A stretch of 64,000 bases of DNA from Antedon mediterranea (Eukaryota > Echinodermata > Crinoidea > Comatulida > Antedonidae): assembly GCF_964355755.1 (NCBI RefSeq), contig NC_092679.1, positions 4,898,001-4,962,000 on the forward strand, read 5' to 3'. Below the pieces are notes generated by a model. It saw only the letters and a program-made list of their open reading frames with translations, did not search any database and was not told the origin of the DNA. Of the stretch, positions 25,858 to 37,492 are shown piece after piece. Each line of letters opens with the position of its first letter. Position 1 is the first letter of the stretch. Made by a program: the position numbers and the translations under genes.

Positions 25858-28154
25858 ATGGTCAGCGGCGCATTTGAAACAATTACCGCATTCTCATCAA
25901 TTACTCCAGTTTCAGGAGAGCATCTTTTAGAGTTTGATTCAGCCATTCTTAGGCTGCAGACACGACTGCCTCTACTTCTAGCGTTATTGGCTTTACTACG
26001 GACTACATTTGGTAAATATGACAATTACATTATATCAGGGCTATAATTATGCTATGTTACCTGTTACATACGTTTTTAGTTCATTGTTTTTAAAATGGAG
26101 AAATGTTTTTCCTGACCAAATGCAGACCTCCAGACTCTCCCGATTTCATGTCATCTGCTGCTCTATCCCGCTAAAATACAATTTCTTCCGATATTTTGGT
26201 TAAACAGAGAAAATATCTCAATAATGTATAAACATTAATTTATAATTTTGCTCATTTTTCGAAAAAAAAATGCCTGTACTATCCTCTAGATAGATAAGAG
26301 ATTTGAAAAAAATACTATAGGTGGTCTACCGGTCCATAAGATGGTTATAATAAAATTCATGCGTTGATTACGAAATACAGAGATTTTTCGCATTTTGGCA
26401 CGCCATGACATACCTATGTTTATAGATGCAAATATCTAACATGAGGAGTCGTGATTAATTCTGAGTGTTTGATATACATACATCATAAGTAGGGTTAAAC
26501 AGTTTACATTCTTCACTGGATTTCATGACAAAAGTTCATAAAAAAGTTATCCGTTATTTTTCCAGTACTCTTTTAAGCTTGGTTCACACTATATGACGCA
26601 ATGTAAGGAGGGAGACGCACCGTATCGGCGCCGCGCGCAACAGTGATAATTAAACTTCTCGTAAGATGAGAATGCGAAATTGACAGAAGATAATTCTATT
26701 ACGCTCTGCGTCGTCCAGGCGTTAAACGTTTTGCTGCGCCATTTTGGATGTTTTTTAAGTGAGTGACATTAATAAAAGGCACAATAAACATTGCGAATTC
26801 AGCCCGGAGATTGAGATTTCATACATAACTTCAGATTTTTTATTATTTTTTTTTTATTATTGATCATCATACGTGTATAGTTATAATACATAATATAATA
26901 CTCTAACCAAATAGATATTGATGTGAACCAAATAGATATTGATGTGAACCAAATAGATATTGATGTGAACCAAATAGATATTGATGTGAACCAACTAGAT
27001 ATTGATGTGAACCAAATAGATATTGATATGAACCAAATAGATATTGATATGAACCATATAGATATTGTTGTGACCAAATAGATATTGATGTGACCAAATA
27101 GATATTGATGTGATGCAAATATCTAACATGAGGAGTCGTGATTAATTCTGAGTGTTTGATATACATACGTCATAAGTAGGGTTAAACAGTTTACATTCTT
27201 CACTGGATTTCATGACGTACAAAAAACAACAAACATCATATTATTACAAGACTTCCTTTATATCACTTAGGTGGCACGGGCATATCATGTTACGCACCTG
27301 ATCTTAACGCCGAGAGTGTAAACTTTATCAATGGATATTGCCGGTACAACGAAAACCAAGGTGCATTAGCTGGATTTCACGAATTCATACCATTTACATT
27401 CATCCTTCAAACTATTTTACTGCAAGTCCCCGCACATGTCTGGATTTCCATTGGTGGCAAAAAAGTGTCAATGGTGGCTAAGTGTTTCGTCAAATGCTGT
27501 AAAGATAGCTGCTCAGAAGCTAAATGCCTCCCAAATCCTGACAGAAATTGGAATGGAGATAGTTGCTCTTTAAAAGATCTATCACACCCTACCACCAGCG
27601 CTGAAGTACAAGATTGTAGTAACTGGCCTAAATTCCATGAGGTAATGCAATATTATATAGACCAGTGGTCTAAATCGTCGAAATATTTAAACCGTTATCG
27701 CAACTGTAAATTAGGACTTTATGCTGTGACAATAATTATAATGGTTTGTTATTTTACTGTTACATTTGTGACAGTCGGATCAGATTTTTTTAACTACGAA
27801 TTCGAATGCTATGTAGAAGCGTTAAATTTTACGTCTATCTGCGTTAAACCTTATGAAATATTTAACGAGATTTTACTTATTACTAATATAGGAATATGTC
27901 TTTTATTACCACTGGTAATTATGATTGCTCGAGATATTTATTTGTGTGTCACAATCAAGTTTGGAAAGAAGCAAAAAAATATCACAGATTTTATACCTTG
28001 CATACGAATTCCAAACGAATCTAAAAGTCCTAATGATACAACTATGATTGTGATCTACTACCAAGAAAAGATTGGTCTAGACGAGAAATACGTTCAGAAG
28101 GTTTTAGTACCGTATAACGATAAGATAAAAACAGGCTTAAGCTCTATAACCTAA
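25858..28154 (+). CDS. Innexin/pannexin-family channel protein, gene C
   Basis: Exons 25858-26011 and 27271-28154 join in phase 1 to give 345 residues. The first exon gives SITPVSGEHLLEFDSAIL and RLPLLLALLALLRTTFG, the same N-terminal helix and first membrane segment as its neighbours. Loop 1 has SCYAPDLNAE...GYC and then FHEFIPFTFILQTILLQVP. Loop 2 is ECYVEALNFTSICVKPYEIF, with two cysteines and the sequon NFT. LDEKYVQKVLVPY closes the core. The intron is 1,259 bp, much longer than in B, because it contains a minisatellite-cored element flanked by ~104-bp direct repeats. The reading frame and splice sites look intact. Confidence 0.87.
26426..27216. repeat. Direct ~104-bp repeats flanking a minisatellite element, intron of gene C
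   Basis: GATGCAAATATCTAACATGA through CACTGGATTTCATGAC occurs at about 26,426-26,529 and again at about 27,113-27,216. Between them lies the first copy of the element described at 28,243. This gives an R-element-R structure, either a duplication of the insertion neighbourhood or a recombination product. Confidence 0.85.
26540..27112. mobile_element. Minisatellite-cored element, copy 1
   Basis: A ~330-bp unique head (AAAAAAGTTATCCGTTATTT, then GACGCACCGTATCGGCG and GCGCAACAGTGATAATTAAA) is followed by about nine copies of a 21-bp unit containing CCAAATAGATATTGATGTG. A near-identical head and a longer array lie at 28,243. There is no coding capacity. Nonautonomous elements with a central tandem array are known among Helentron-like and similar families; the class here is not determined. 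Confidence 0.75.
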
Positions 28155-28242
28155 AGTCTACAATATAATAATATAATAATTATATAGTTGGAAAGTTTTT
28201 CCGTGGCGATTTAAAGTTTTGCAGTGACATTTTCAAACTCAT

Positions 28243-29075
28243 TAAAAAAAGTTATCCGTTATTTTTCCAGTACTCTTTTAAGCTTGGTTCACACTATATG
28301 ACGCAATGTAAGGAGGGAGACGCACCGTATCGGCGCCGCGCGCAACAGTGATAATTAAACTTCTCGTAAGATGAGAATGCGAAATTGATAGAAGATAATT
28401 CTATTACGCTCTGCGTCGTCCAGGCGTTAAACGTTTTGCTGTGCCATTTTGGATGTTTTTTAAGTGAGTGACATTAATAAAAGGCACAATAAACATTGCG
28501 AATTCAGCCCGGAGATTGAGATTTCATACATACTTCAGATTTTTTATTATTGATCATCATACGTGTATAGTTATAATACATAATATAATACTCTAACCAA
28601 ATAGATATTGATGTGAACCAAATAGATATTGATGTGAACCAAATAGATATTGATGTGAACCAAATAGATATTGATGTGAACCAAATAGATATTGATGTGA
28701 ACCAAATAGATATTGATGTGAACCAAATAGATATTGATGTGAACCAAATAGATATTAATGTGAACCAAATAGATATTGATGTGAACCAAATAGATATCGA
28801 TGTGAACCAAATAGATATTGATATGAACCAAATAGATATTGATGTGAACCAAATAGATATTAATGTGAACCAAATAGATATTGATGTGAACCAAATAGAT
28901 ATTGATGTGAACCAAATAGATATTGATCTGAACCAAATAGATATTGATATGAACCAAATAGATATTGATGTGAACCAAATAGATATTGATCTGAACCAAA
29001 TAGATATTGATATGAACCATATAGATATTGATGTGAACCAAATAGATATTGATGTGAACCAAATAGATATTGATT
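28243..29075. mobile_element. Minisatellite-cored element, copy 2
   Basis: It has the same head as the copy in the intron of gene C, with only scattered differences, followed by about 23 copies of the 21-bp unit (about 28,595-29,075). Because 21 is a multiple of three and the unit lacks stop codons, it creates spurious long frames on both strands. It lies in the 3' flank of gene C. Confidence 0.8.
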
Positions 29076-29079
29076 GGTT

Positions 29080-29669
29080 GTCATTTTTTGACGCTAAAAA
29101 TGTAGTAAGCATTTTATACTTATTTTACACCAACAGATGGTTCAAATATCTGTCCCCTACTGTATATAAAATATAGAATTGGTTCAGAGGATGTTTTTCT
29201 TTCGCACCTGCCTTTCTTGTATTTTGACTCCAAATTTGTTAACTGACTTTATTCTGAATATCAAACTTTAAAATTAGGACTTATATAAGAACTTTCAGGA
29301 GGAAAAGCACATAAAAACAAATAAATAAATCCTTTAAATTGATGTTTTTACAGACGTGTTTCTTTGTATACTGAGTGTAACTCCTCCCATGCTCAATGTT
29401 TTTGTTTCTATGTAGCGCCAAAAGAGCAACAATAATAGTACAAGTATAAAAACAGAAAGAAAACGAAACAAAAAACTTATTATCATGATTTTAAATTAAA
29501 ATTTATTTGCGAGTGTTTATTTCTTCGTACTAGCATGATTATACTATTATTATTACAATTTTAATTTTACATTGTTCCATCCACACTTTAGATGGACTCC
29601 ACAGAGTTTTCAGCACTCTATATAATTTTGCTCTTTTGACGTTCCATAGAAACAAAAACATTGAACATG
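29080..29669. other. Intergenic DNA, nothing recognised
   Basis: AT-rich spacer between the minisatellite-cored element and the foldback structure. Confidence 0.4.
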
Positions 29670-32600
29670 ATGTAGGCGGCTATGTACAGATATGTTCGGA
29701 CCCCCAAAATGAAGACAGGAGCATGTTCATGTACATTGATTATTAACAACTTAGGGAGTTTGAAAGGAAGATGTGATTGGATATTGAGGGAGAGCGTCAT
29801 TTCGACGATCGATCATTCTCTACTCTCTATTTAGAGAATGACGGATTAATGAATAAATAATATGATCAAAACTATGGAGCACCAATCATTGTTTTGTCTA
29901 GCAACCTAAAGAAATTGCCTGTCGTACATGTTTACAACACTAAATGTTTAAAATTTCATTTCTTTCGCTCTGACACTACAGATTTCAAAATAAGTTTTTT
30001 TCTGTGGAAAGTCCTGCGTTGCAGTAAAAAGCCGATGGGATGGTAATTGTCTTTATCATTCAATATCCCGTATTTTTTGTGTAATTATATTTTTCTAATT
30101 AATAAAAGATTTTTTATTTTGTGTATGTACAGTACTTGTATCTGAATATTTGTTACTTGCAGCCAAATATACCATCATTTTGGGTATATGGAACACAATG
30201 CATTATATATGATAATTATTATATAATGAGCAATGAGGCCGTTTTTTTTTTCTTTTTTTTTTTTTTTTTATTCATACTCATCCAACAGCGAGTAACTCGC
30301 CAATTACAGGATGGATAAACTATTTAATAATTTATCGTGCTTATAAACTAAGTCTCATTTGAGGCTTAGGGAGTGGAGTTGAAAGAGTCATGAGTTACAA
30401 CCCTGCACTAGGTCAGGATTGAACCCGGGACCTTGGGATTGGAAGGCAAGCACGTTAACCACCAAGCTACAGCTCCACTTCCTATATTAAAGCATTGTGT
30501 TCATGTGGTATCATTTTGGGTATATGGAACACAATGCATTATATATGATGAATAAACCACTGTAATATGAGGCCGTTTTCCTATGTTAAAGCATTGTGTT
30601 CCTGCTGGGGTTATCATTTTGGGTATATGGAACACAATGCATTATAATGATAAATAAACCATTGTAATAAGCAATGAGGCCGTTTTCCTATGTTAAAGCA
30701 TTGTGTTCCTGGGGTATCATTTTGGGTATATGAAACACAATGCATTATATATGATGAATAAACCACTATAAGCAATGAGGCCGTTTTCCTATGTTAAAGC
30801 ATTGTGTTCCTGTGGTATCATTTTGGGTATATGGAACACAATGCATTATATATGATAAATAAACCACTGTAATAAGCAATGAGGCCGTTTTCTATGTTAA
30901 AGCATTGTGTTCATGTGGTATCATTTTGGGTATATGGAACACAATGCATTATATATAATGAATAAACCACTGTAATAAGCAATGAGGCCGTTTTCCTATG
31001 TTAAAGTATTGTGTTCCTGGGGTATCATTTTGGGTATATGAAACACAATGTATTATATATGATGAATAAACCACTGTAATAAGCAATGAGGCCGTTTTCT
31101 ATGTTAAAGCATTGTGTTCATGTGGTATCATTTTGGGTATATGGAACACAATGCATTATATATAATGAATAAACCACTGTAATAAGCAATGAGGCCGTTT
31201 TCCTATGTTAAAGCATTGTGTTCCTGGGGTATCATTTTGGGTATATGGAACACAATGCATTATAGATAATGAATTAACCACTGTAATGAGGCCGTTTTCC
31301 TATGTTAAAGCATTGTGTTCCTGGGGTATCATTTTGGGTATATGGAACACAATGCATTATAGATAATGAATTAACCACTGTAATAAGCAATGAGGCCGTT
31401 TTTCTATGTTAAAGCATTGTGTTCATGTGGTATCATTTTGAGTATGTAACACAATGCATTTATACAGTAATGAATAAACCACTTCAATAAGCAATGAGGC
31501 CGTTTTCCTATGTTAAAGCATTGTGTTCCTGTGGTATCATTTTGGGTATATGGAACACAATGCATTATAGGCTAATGAATAAACCACTGTAATGAGGCCG
31601 TTTTCCTATGTTAAAGCATTGTGTTCCTGGGGTATCATTTTGGGTATATGGAACACAATGCATTATATATAATGAATAAACCACTGTAATATGAGGCCGT
31701 TTTCCTATGTTAAAGCATTGTGTTCCTGGGGTATCATTTTGGGTATATGGAACACAATGCATTATATTTGATGAATAAACCACTGTAATAAGCAATGAGG
31801 CCGTTTTCTATGTTAAAGCATTGTGTTCATGTGGTATCATTTTGGGTATATGGAACACAATGCATTATATATAATGAATAAACCACTGTAATAAGCAATG
31901 AGGCCGTTTTCCTATGTTAAAGCATTGTGTTCATGTGGTATCATTTTGAGTATGTAACACAATGCATTTATACAGTAATGAATAAACCACTTCAATAAGC
32001 AAAGAGGCCGTTTTCCTATGTTAAAGCATTGTGTTCCTGTGGTATCATTTTGGGTATATGGAACACAATGCATTATAGGCTAATGAAAAAACCACTGTAA
32101 TATGAGGCCGTTTTCCTATGTTAAAGCATTGTGTTCCTGGGGTATCATTTTGGGTATATGGAACACAATGCATTATATAATGAATAAACCACTGTAATAT
32201 GAGGCCGTTTTCCTATGTTAAAGCATTGTGTTCCTGGGGTATCATTTTGGGTATATGGAACACAATGCATTATATTTGATGAATAAACCACTGTAATAAG
32301 CAATGAGGCCGTTTTCCTATATTATAGAATTGTGTTCCTTGGGTATCATTTTGGTTAATGGAACACAATGCATTATATATAATGAATAAACCACTGTAAT
32401 ATGAGGCCGTTTTCCTATGTTAAAGCATTGTGTTCCTGGGGTATCATTTTGGGTATATGGAACACAATGCATTATAGATAATGAATTAACCACAGTAATA
32501 AGCAATGAGGCCGTTTTCCTATGTTAAAGCATTGTGTTCCTGGGGTATCATTTTGGGTATATGGAACACAATGCATTATATTTGATGAATAAACCACTGT

Positions 32601-35600
32601 AATAAGCAATGAGGCCGTTTTCCTATATTATAGAATTGTGGTCCTGTGGTATCATTTTGGGTATATGGAACACAATGCATTATATATAATGAATAAACCA
32701 CTGTAATATGAGGCCGTTTTTCTATATTAAAGCATTGTGTTCCTGGGGTATCATTTTGGGTATATGAAACACAATGCATTATATATAATGTTTAAACCAC
32801 TATATAACAATAAAGAGCAATGAGGCCGTTTTGCTATGTTATAGCATTGTGTTCCTGGGGTATCATTTTGGTTATATGGAACACAATGCATTATATATAA
32901 TAAATAAACCACTGTAATATGAGGCCGTTTTCCTATGTTAAAGCATTTTGTTCCATATAAATGTTCCATATAGGTTGCTCCATCCATATTGCAAAAAAAA
33001 AATAACTATCGAGCCATATCACTGATTTTTTAAATTTACGTTTTTACAAAATGTACACTTATGAAAGACCATACAATTCCAAAGCATTTTTTAAACCTAA
33101 TAAAGATTTTGAAAAAAAAACCAACAAAAAACGTTCATGAATGAAATTTTGTTTCTGTGAATAGAGCAACCTATATTGAACATATAAAAGAAGTTTCAAA
33201 TGTTTTTAAATTCGAAAAGTATTTTTTATCGATGTTTTTTGTATATGTTTTTAAGCAAAATTCTATCCATAACCTAATTTTTAATGTTCAATGTGATATT
33301 TATTGAAGTGCTTTGAATACGCTGATGAAATTTGGAGGTATGAAACTTTGTTAGGAGTAGAATCAGCTTCCAGCATTAAATGTTAAAAATATGTTTATAT
33401 TACTCATTAATTAATAATAATTATTAATAAATTAATAGAAAACTAGAGAGGGCGCTTTTCGACAAGGAAATGAATGTTTTTTTATGTGTGTTATTTTTCC
33501 GCTCGAGTTTATTCAATGTACTGTAATATACACTGTTACATACTATTTTATTGGGAAGTAATTATTTTTGTGTGAATCTTCTTGGAGTTGTTTGAAAGCC
33601 TATCCGCTTACTTCTTTTCTTCAGAAAACATCTAATTTAGGTCTTAAAGTGACAAAAATAAACCAGATTTTGCCCACACACACTTCATCTCCTGAACTAA
33701 CATAGTACAGTATAAGTCAAATTAATTGTTTTACATTTTTTTTATTGAAATCAATCTGCCTCAAAAAATATTATAATAGTAACAATAACAGAAAGGTAGA
33801 TAGGTATTTTTATAATTTTTAAATTTAAAAATGTAAACAAAAAAACAACTGAATAAATGTTTATACATACATTATAAATGAAATAAAATAACTACTATTT
33901 TAGTAATGCATACACAAGTACAGAATATCAGAAATCAATGAATTATGTTTCTAAATATGGCATTATTAGGCATAGGAAAACGGCCTCTTTGCTTATTGAA
34001 GTGGTTTATTTATTACTGTATAAATGCATTGTGTTACATACTCAAAATGATACCCCAGGAACACAATGCTTTAACATAGGAAAACGGCCTCATTGCTTAT
34101 TACAGTGGTTAATTCATTATCTATAATGCATTGTGTTCCATATACCCAAAATGATACCCCAGGAACACAATGCTTTAACATAGGAAAACTACCTCATTGC
34201 TTATTGAAGTGGTTTATTCATTATACTGTATATAATGCATTGTGTTCCATATACTCAAAATGATACCCCAGGAACACAATGCTTTAACATAGGAAAACGG
34301 CCTCATTGCTTATTACAGTGGTTTATTCATTATATATAATGCATTGTGTTCCATATACCCAAAATGATACCCCAGGAACACAATACTTTAACGAGGAAAA
34401 CGGCCTCATTGCTTATTACAGTGGTTTATTCATCATATATAATGCATTGTGCTCCATATACCCAAAATGATACCCCAGGAACACAATGCTTTAACATAGG
34501 AAAACGGCCTCATATTACAGTAGTTTATTCATTATAGTGTATATAATGCATTGTGTTCCATACCCCGATACTCCAGGAACACAATGCTTTAACATAGGAA
34601 AACGGCCTCATATTACAGTGGTTTATTCATCATATATAATGCATTGTGTTCCATATACCCAAAATGATACTCCAGGAACACAATGCTTTAACATAGGAAA
34701 ACGGCCTCATATTACAGTGGTTTATTCATCATATATAATGCATTGTGTTCCATATACCCAAAATGATACCCCAGGAACACAATGCTTTAACATAGGAAAA
34801 GGGCCTCATATTACAGTGGTTTATTCATTAGCCTATAATGCATTGTGTTCCATATACTCAAAATGATACCCCAGGAACACAATGCTTTAACATAGGAAAA
34901 CGGCCTCATTGCTTATTACAGTGGTTTATTCATTATATAATGCATTGTGTTCCATATACCCAAAATGATACCCCAGGAACACAATACTCATAGGAAAACG
35001 GCCTCATTGCTTATTACAGTGGTTTATTAATTATATATAATGCATTGTGTTCCATGTACCCAAAATGATACCCCAGGAACACAATGCTTTAACATAGGAA
35101 AACGGCCTCATTGCTTATTACAGTGGTTTATTCATTATATATAATGCATTGTGTTCCATATACCCAAAATGATACCACAGGAACACAATGCTTTAACATA
35201 GAAAAACGGCCTCATTGCTTATTACAGTGGTTTATTCATCATATATAATGCATTGTGTTCCATATACCCAAAATGATACCCAAGGAACACAATGCTTTAA
35301 CATAGGAAAACGGCCTCATTGCTTACAGTGGTTTATTCATCATATATAATGCATTGTGTTCCATATACCCAAAATGATACCCCAGGAACACAATGCTTTA
35401 ACATAGGAAAACGGCCTCATTGCTTATTACAGTGGTTTATTCATTATATATAATGCATCGTGTTCCATATACCCAAAATGATACCACATGAACACAATGC
35501 TTTAACATAGGAAAACGGCCTCATTGCTTATTACAGTGGTTTATTCATTATATATAATGCATTGTGTTCCATATACCCAAAATGATACCACAGGAACACA

Positions 35601-36700
35601 ATGCTTTAACATAGGAAAACGGCCTCATTGCTTATTACAGTGGTTTATTCATTATATATAATGCATTGTGTTCCATATACCCAAAATGATACCCCATGAA
35701 CACAATGCTTTAACATAGGAAAACGGCCTCATATTACAGTGGTTTATTCATCATATATAATGCATTGTGTTCCATATACCCAAAATGATACCCCAGGAAC
35801 ACAATGCTTTAACATAGGAAAACGGCCTCATTGCTTATTACAGTGGTTTATTCATTATATATAATGCATCGTGTTCCATATACCCAAAATGATACCACAT
35901 GAACACAATGCTTTAACATAGGAAAACGGCCTCATTGCTTATTACAGTGGTTTATTCATTATATATAATGCATTGTGTTCCATATACCCAAAATGATACC
36001 ACAGGAACACAATGCTTTAACATAGGAAAACGGCCTCATTGCTTATTACAGTGGTTTATTCATTATATATAATGCATTGTGTTCCATATACCCAAAATGA
36101 TACCCCATGAACACAATGCTTTAACATAGGAAAACGGCCTCATATTACAGTGGTTTATTCATCATATATAATGCATTGTGTTCCATATACCCAAAATGAT
36201 ACCACAGGAACACAGTACTTTAATTTCACTATGGTTACTTAATTTTACTTAATCTTTATTAATACAAATATATTGATTTCCAAAGTGGTTCACAAAAGTT
36301 CTACAAAACTAAATGAAAATGATACACATTAATAAAACGCAAATTCAAGAAATGTTTCTACACTTCATACAAAAGAAAACTTTTAGAGGAAATCATGGAA
36401 GTGAATTGGATTAACACATCTACTTTGCAGAAAATGTAAACAAATAATACTGTAACTGAATTGATAAGCACTGATCCCTTTAAACTTTACTATAAAACAC
36501 TATCAATTACGAAGGGAAAAAAAACATGTTTCCACTACTTGATAGAGAGTAGAGAATGCTCGATTGTCGAAATGACGCTCTCCCTCAATATCCAATCACA
36601 TCTTCCTTTAAAACTCCCTAAGTTGTTAATAATCAATGTCCATGAGCATGTTCATGTCTTCATTTTGACGGTCCGAATATAGCTCCTATGTAGGCTTGTC
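29670..36700. mobile_element. Large foldback structure with satellite arms (~7 kb)
   Basis: The outer ~150 bp at 29,670-29,830 (GTGATTGGATATTGAGGGAG, CGTCATTTCGAC) recur inverted at about 36,535-36,700. Inside, the left arm (about 30,165-32,960) is a tandem array of a ~105-bp unit in one orientation. The right arm (about 33,955-36,225) is the same unit in the opposite orientation. A ~1-kb AT-rich centre (32,960-33,955) has no coding capacity. Each unit itself holds a 12-bp inverted repeat, GCATTGTGTTCC / GGAACACAATGC. Long inverted arms built of tandem repeats around a loop are the hallmark of foldback transposons such as sea-urchin TU elements. No target-site duplication was confirmed. Confidence 0.8.
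30241..30478 (-). mobile_element. tRNA-derived SINE inside the foldback left arm
   Basis: Read on the minus strand from 30,478: GGAGCTGTAGCTTGGTGGTT gives an A-box-like region and GGTTCAATCC a B box of RNA polymerase III. A non-tRNA body follows, then an A-rich tail (the T run at 30,241-30,269 on the plus strand). It interrupts a satellite unit between GAGGCCG and CCTATATTAAAG. Confidence 0.8.
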
Positions 36701-37492
36701 ATGCGAAATTCGCAAACAGTATGTGTGCGAGAAAAACGTCCTCTGAACCAACACAATGGAGTAAAATACCAACAAACAACCAGTCAAGTTTGTTTGATGT
36801 AAAGAAAAAATATACATTTACTCAACGGGCGAAAATAATGTGAGTTTATCTATGTTTTGCGGTAGTATTTAATTATATTTATGGTAATAAATGCAACCTA
36901 CTATGTTTAAAATTGGGTCCTAGCTTTCGTGATAGGTCTTGTGACACCCAACTCTCAGCAATACATTACATTACATGCCACGAAAAAAAGGCTCATAATA
37001 TTTGTATTGGTAAGTTTTTTTGTTATTAATTAGTCAAAGACTGGTGGTCTCCCAGAAGGCTCAGTTATGATCAGTGGCTGTACTAGTACCCCCCCCCCCC
37101 ATCCCCTACTCATCTACAAAGATGTACAGTACTAGGTAGGCCTACTTTAAAGTGCAATGACAATGATTCTTTATCGACCCTTTTTCAGGGTATGAAAGAA
37201 CAATCTTTCAATCTTATACAGAAACAAACTAAACACTTCCAGAAATAAATATTTGGACATGAGCTAGATGTGTACACTGGACCACCTACGGTTTATAGTC
37301 CTTATATGAGAAGACTCGTTCTACCACCAGAACCAATTGAGCCTCGAATCCTCTGATGTTATGGCTACGTTACGGTTCCACAAATACATACAACAAATAA
37401 ATATACAATAATTGAAAACAAATTGAAAGTTTCAACAATCTTCCTTTAATCTTTAGGCCTAACATTAGTTAGTTTTGTAGAAAAAAGGGACA
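36701..37492. other. Upstream region of innexin D
   Basis: Noncoding, with a short C run near 37,090. The 5' flank of gene D; no core promoter could be assigned. Confidence 0.4.

Noticed and set aside
28504-29176. Long reading frames on both strands (NQIDIDV and SISIWFT repeats)
   Set aside because: They come from a 21-bp repeat without stop codons, open in several frames at once; a coding origin is not supported.
31565-36225. Repeated short peptides such as HCVPYTQNDTPGTQCFNIGK
   Set aside because: By-products of the ~105-bp satellite unit in the foldback arms; frames break in most units.
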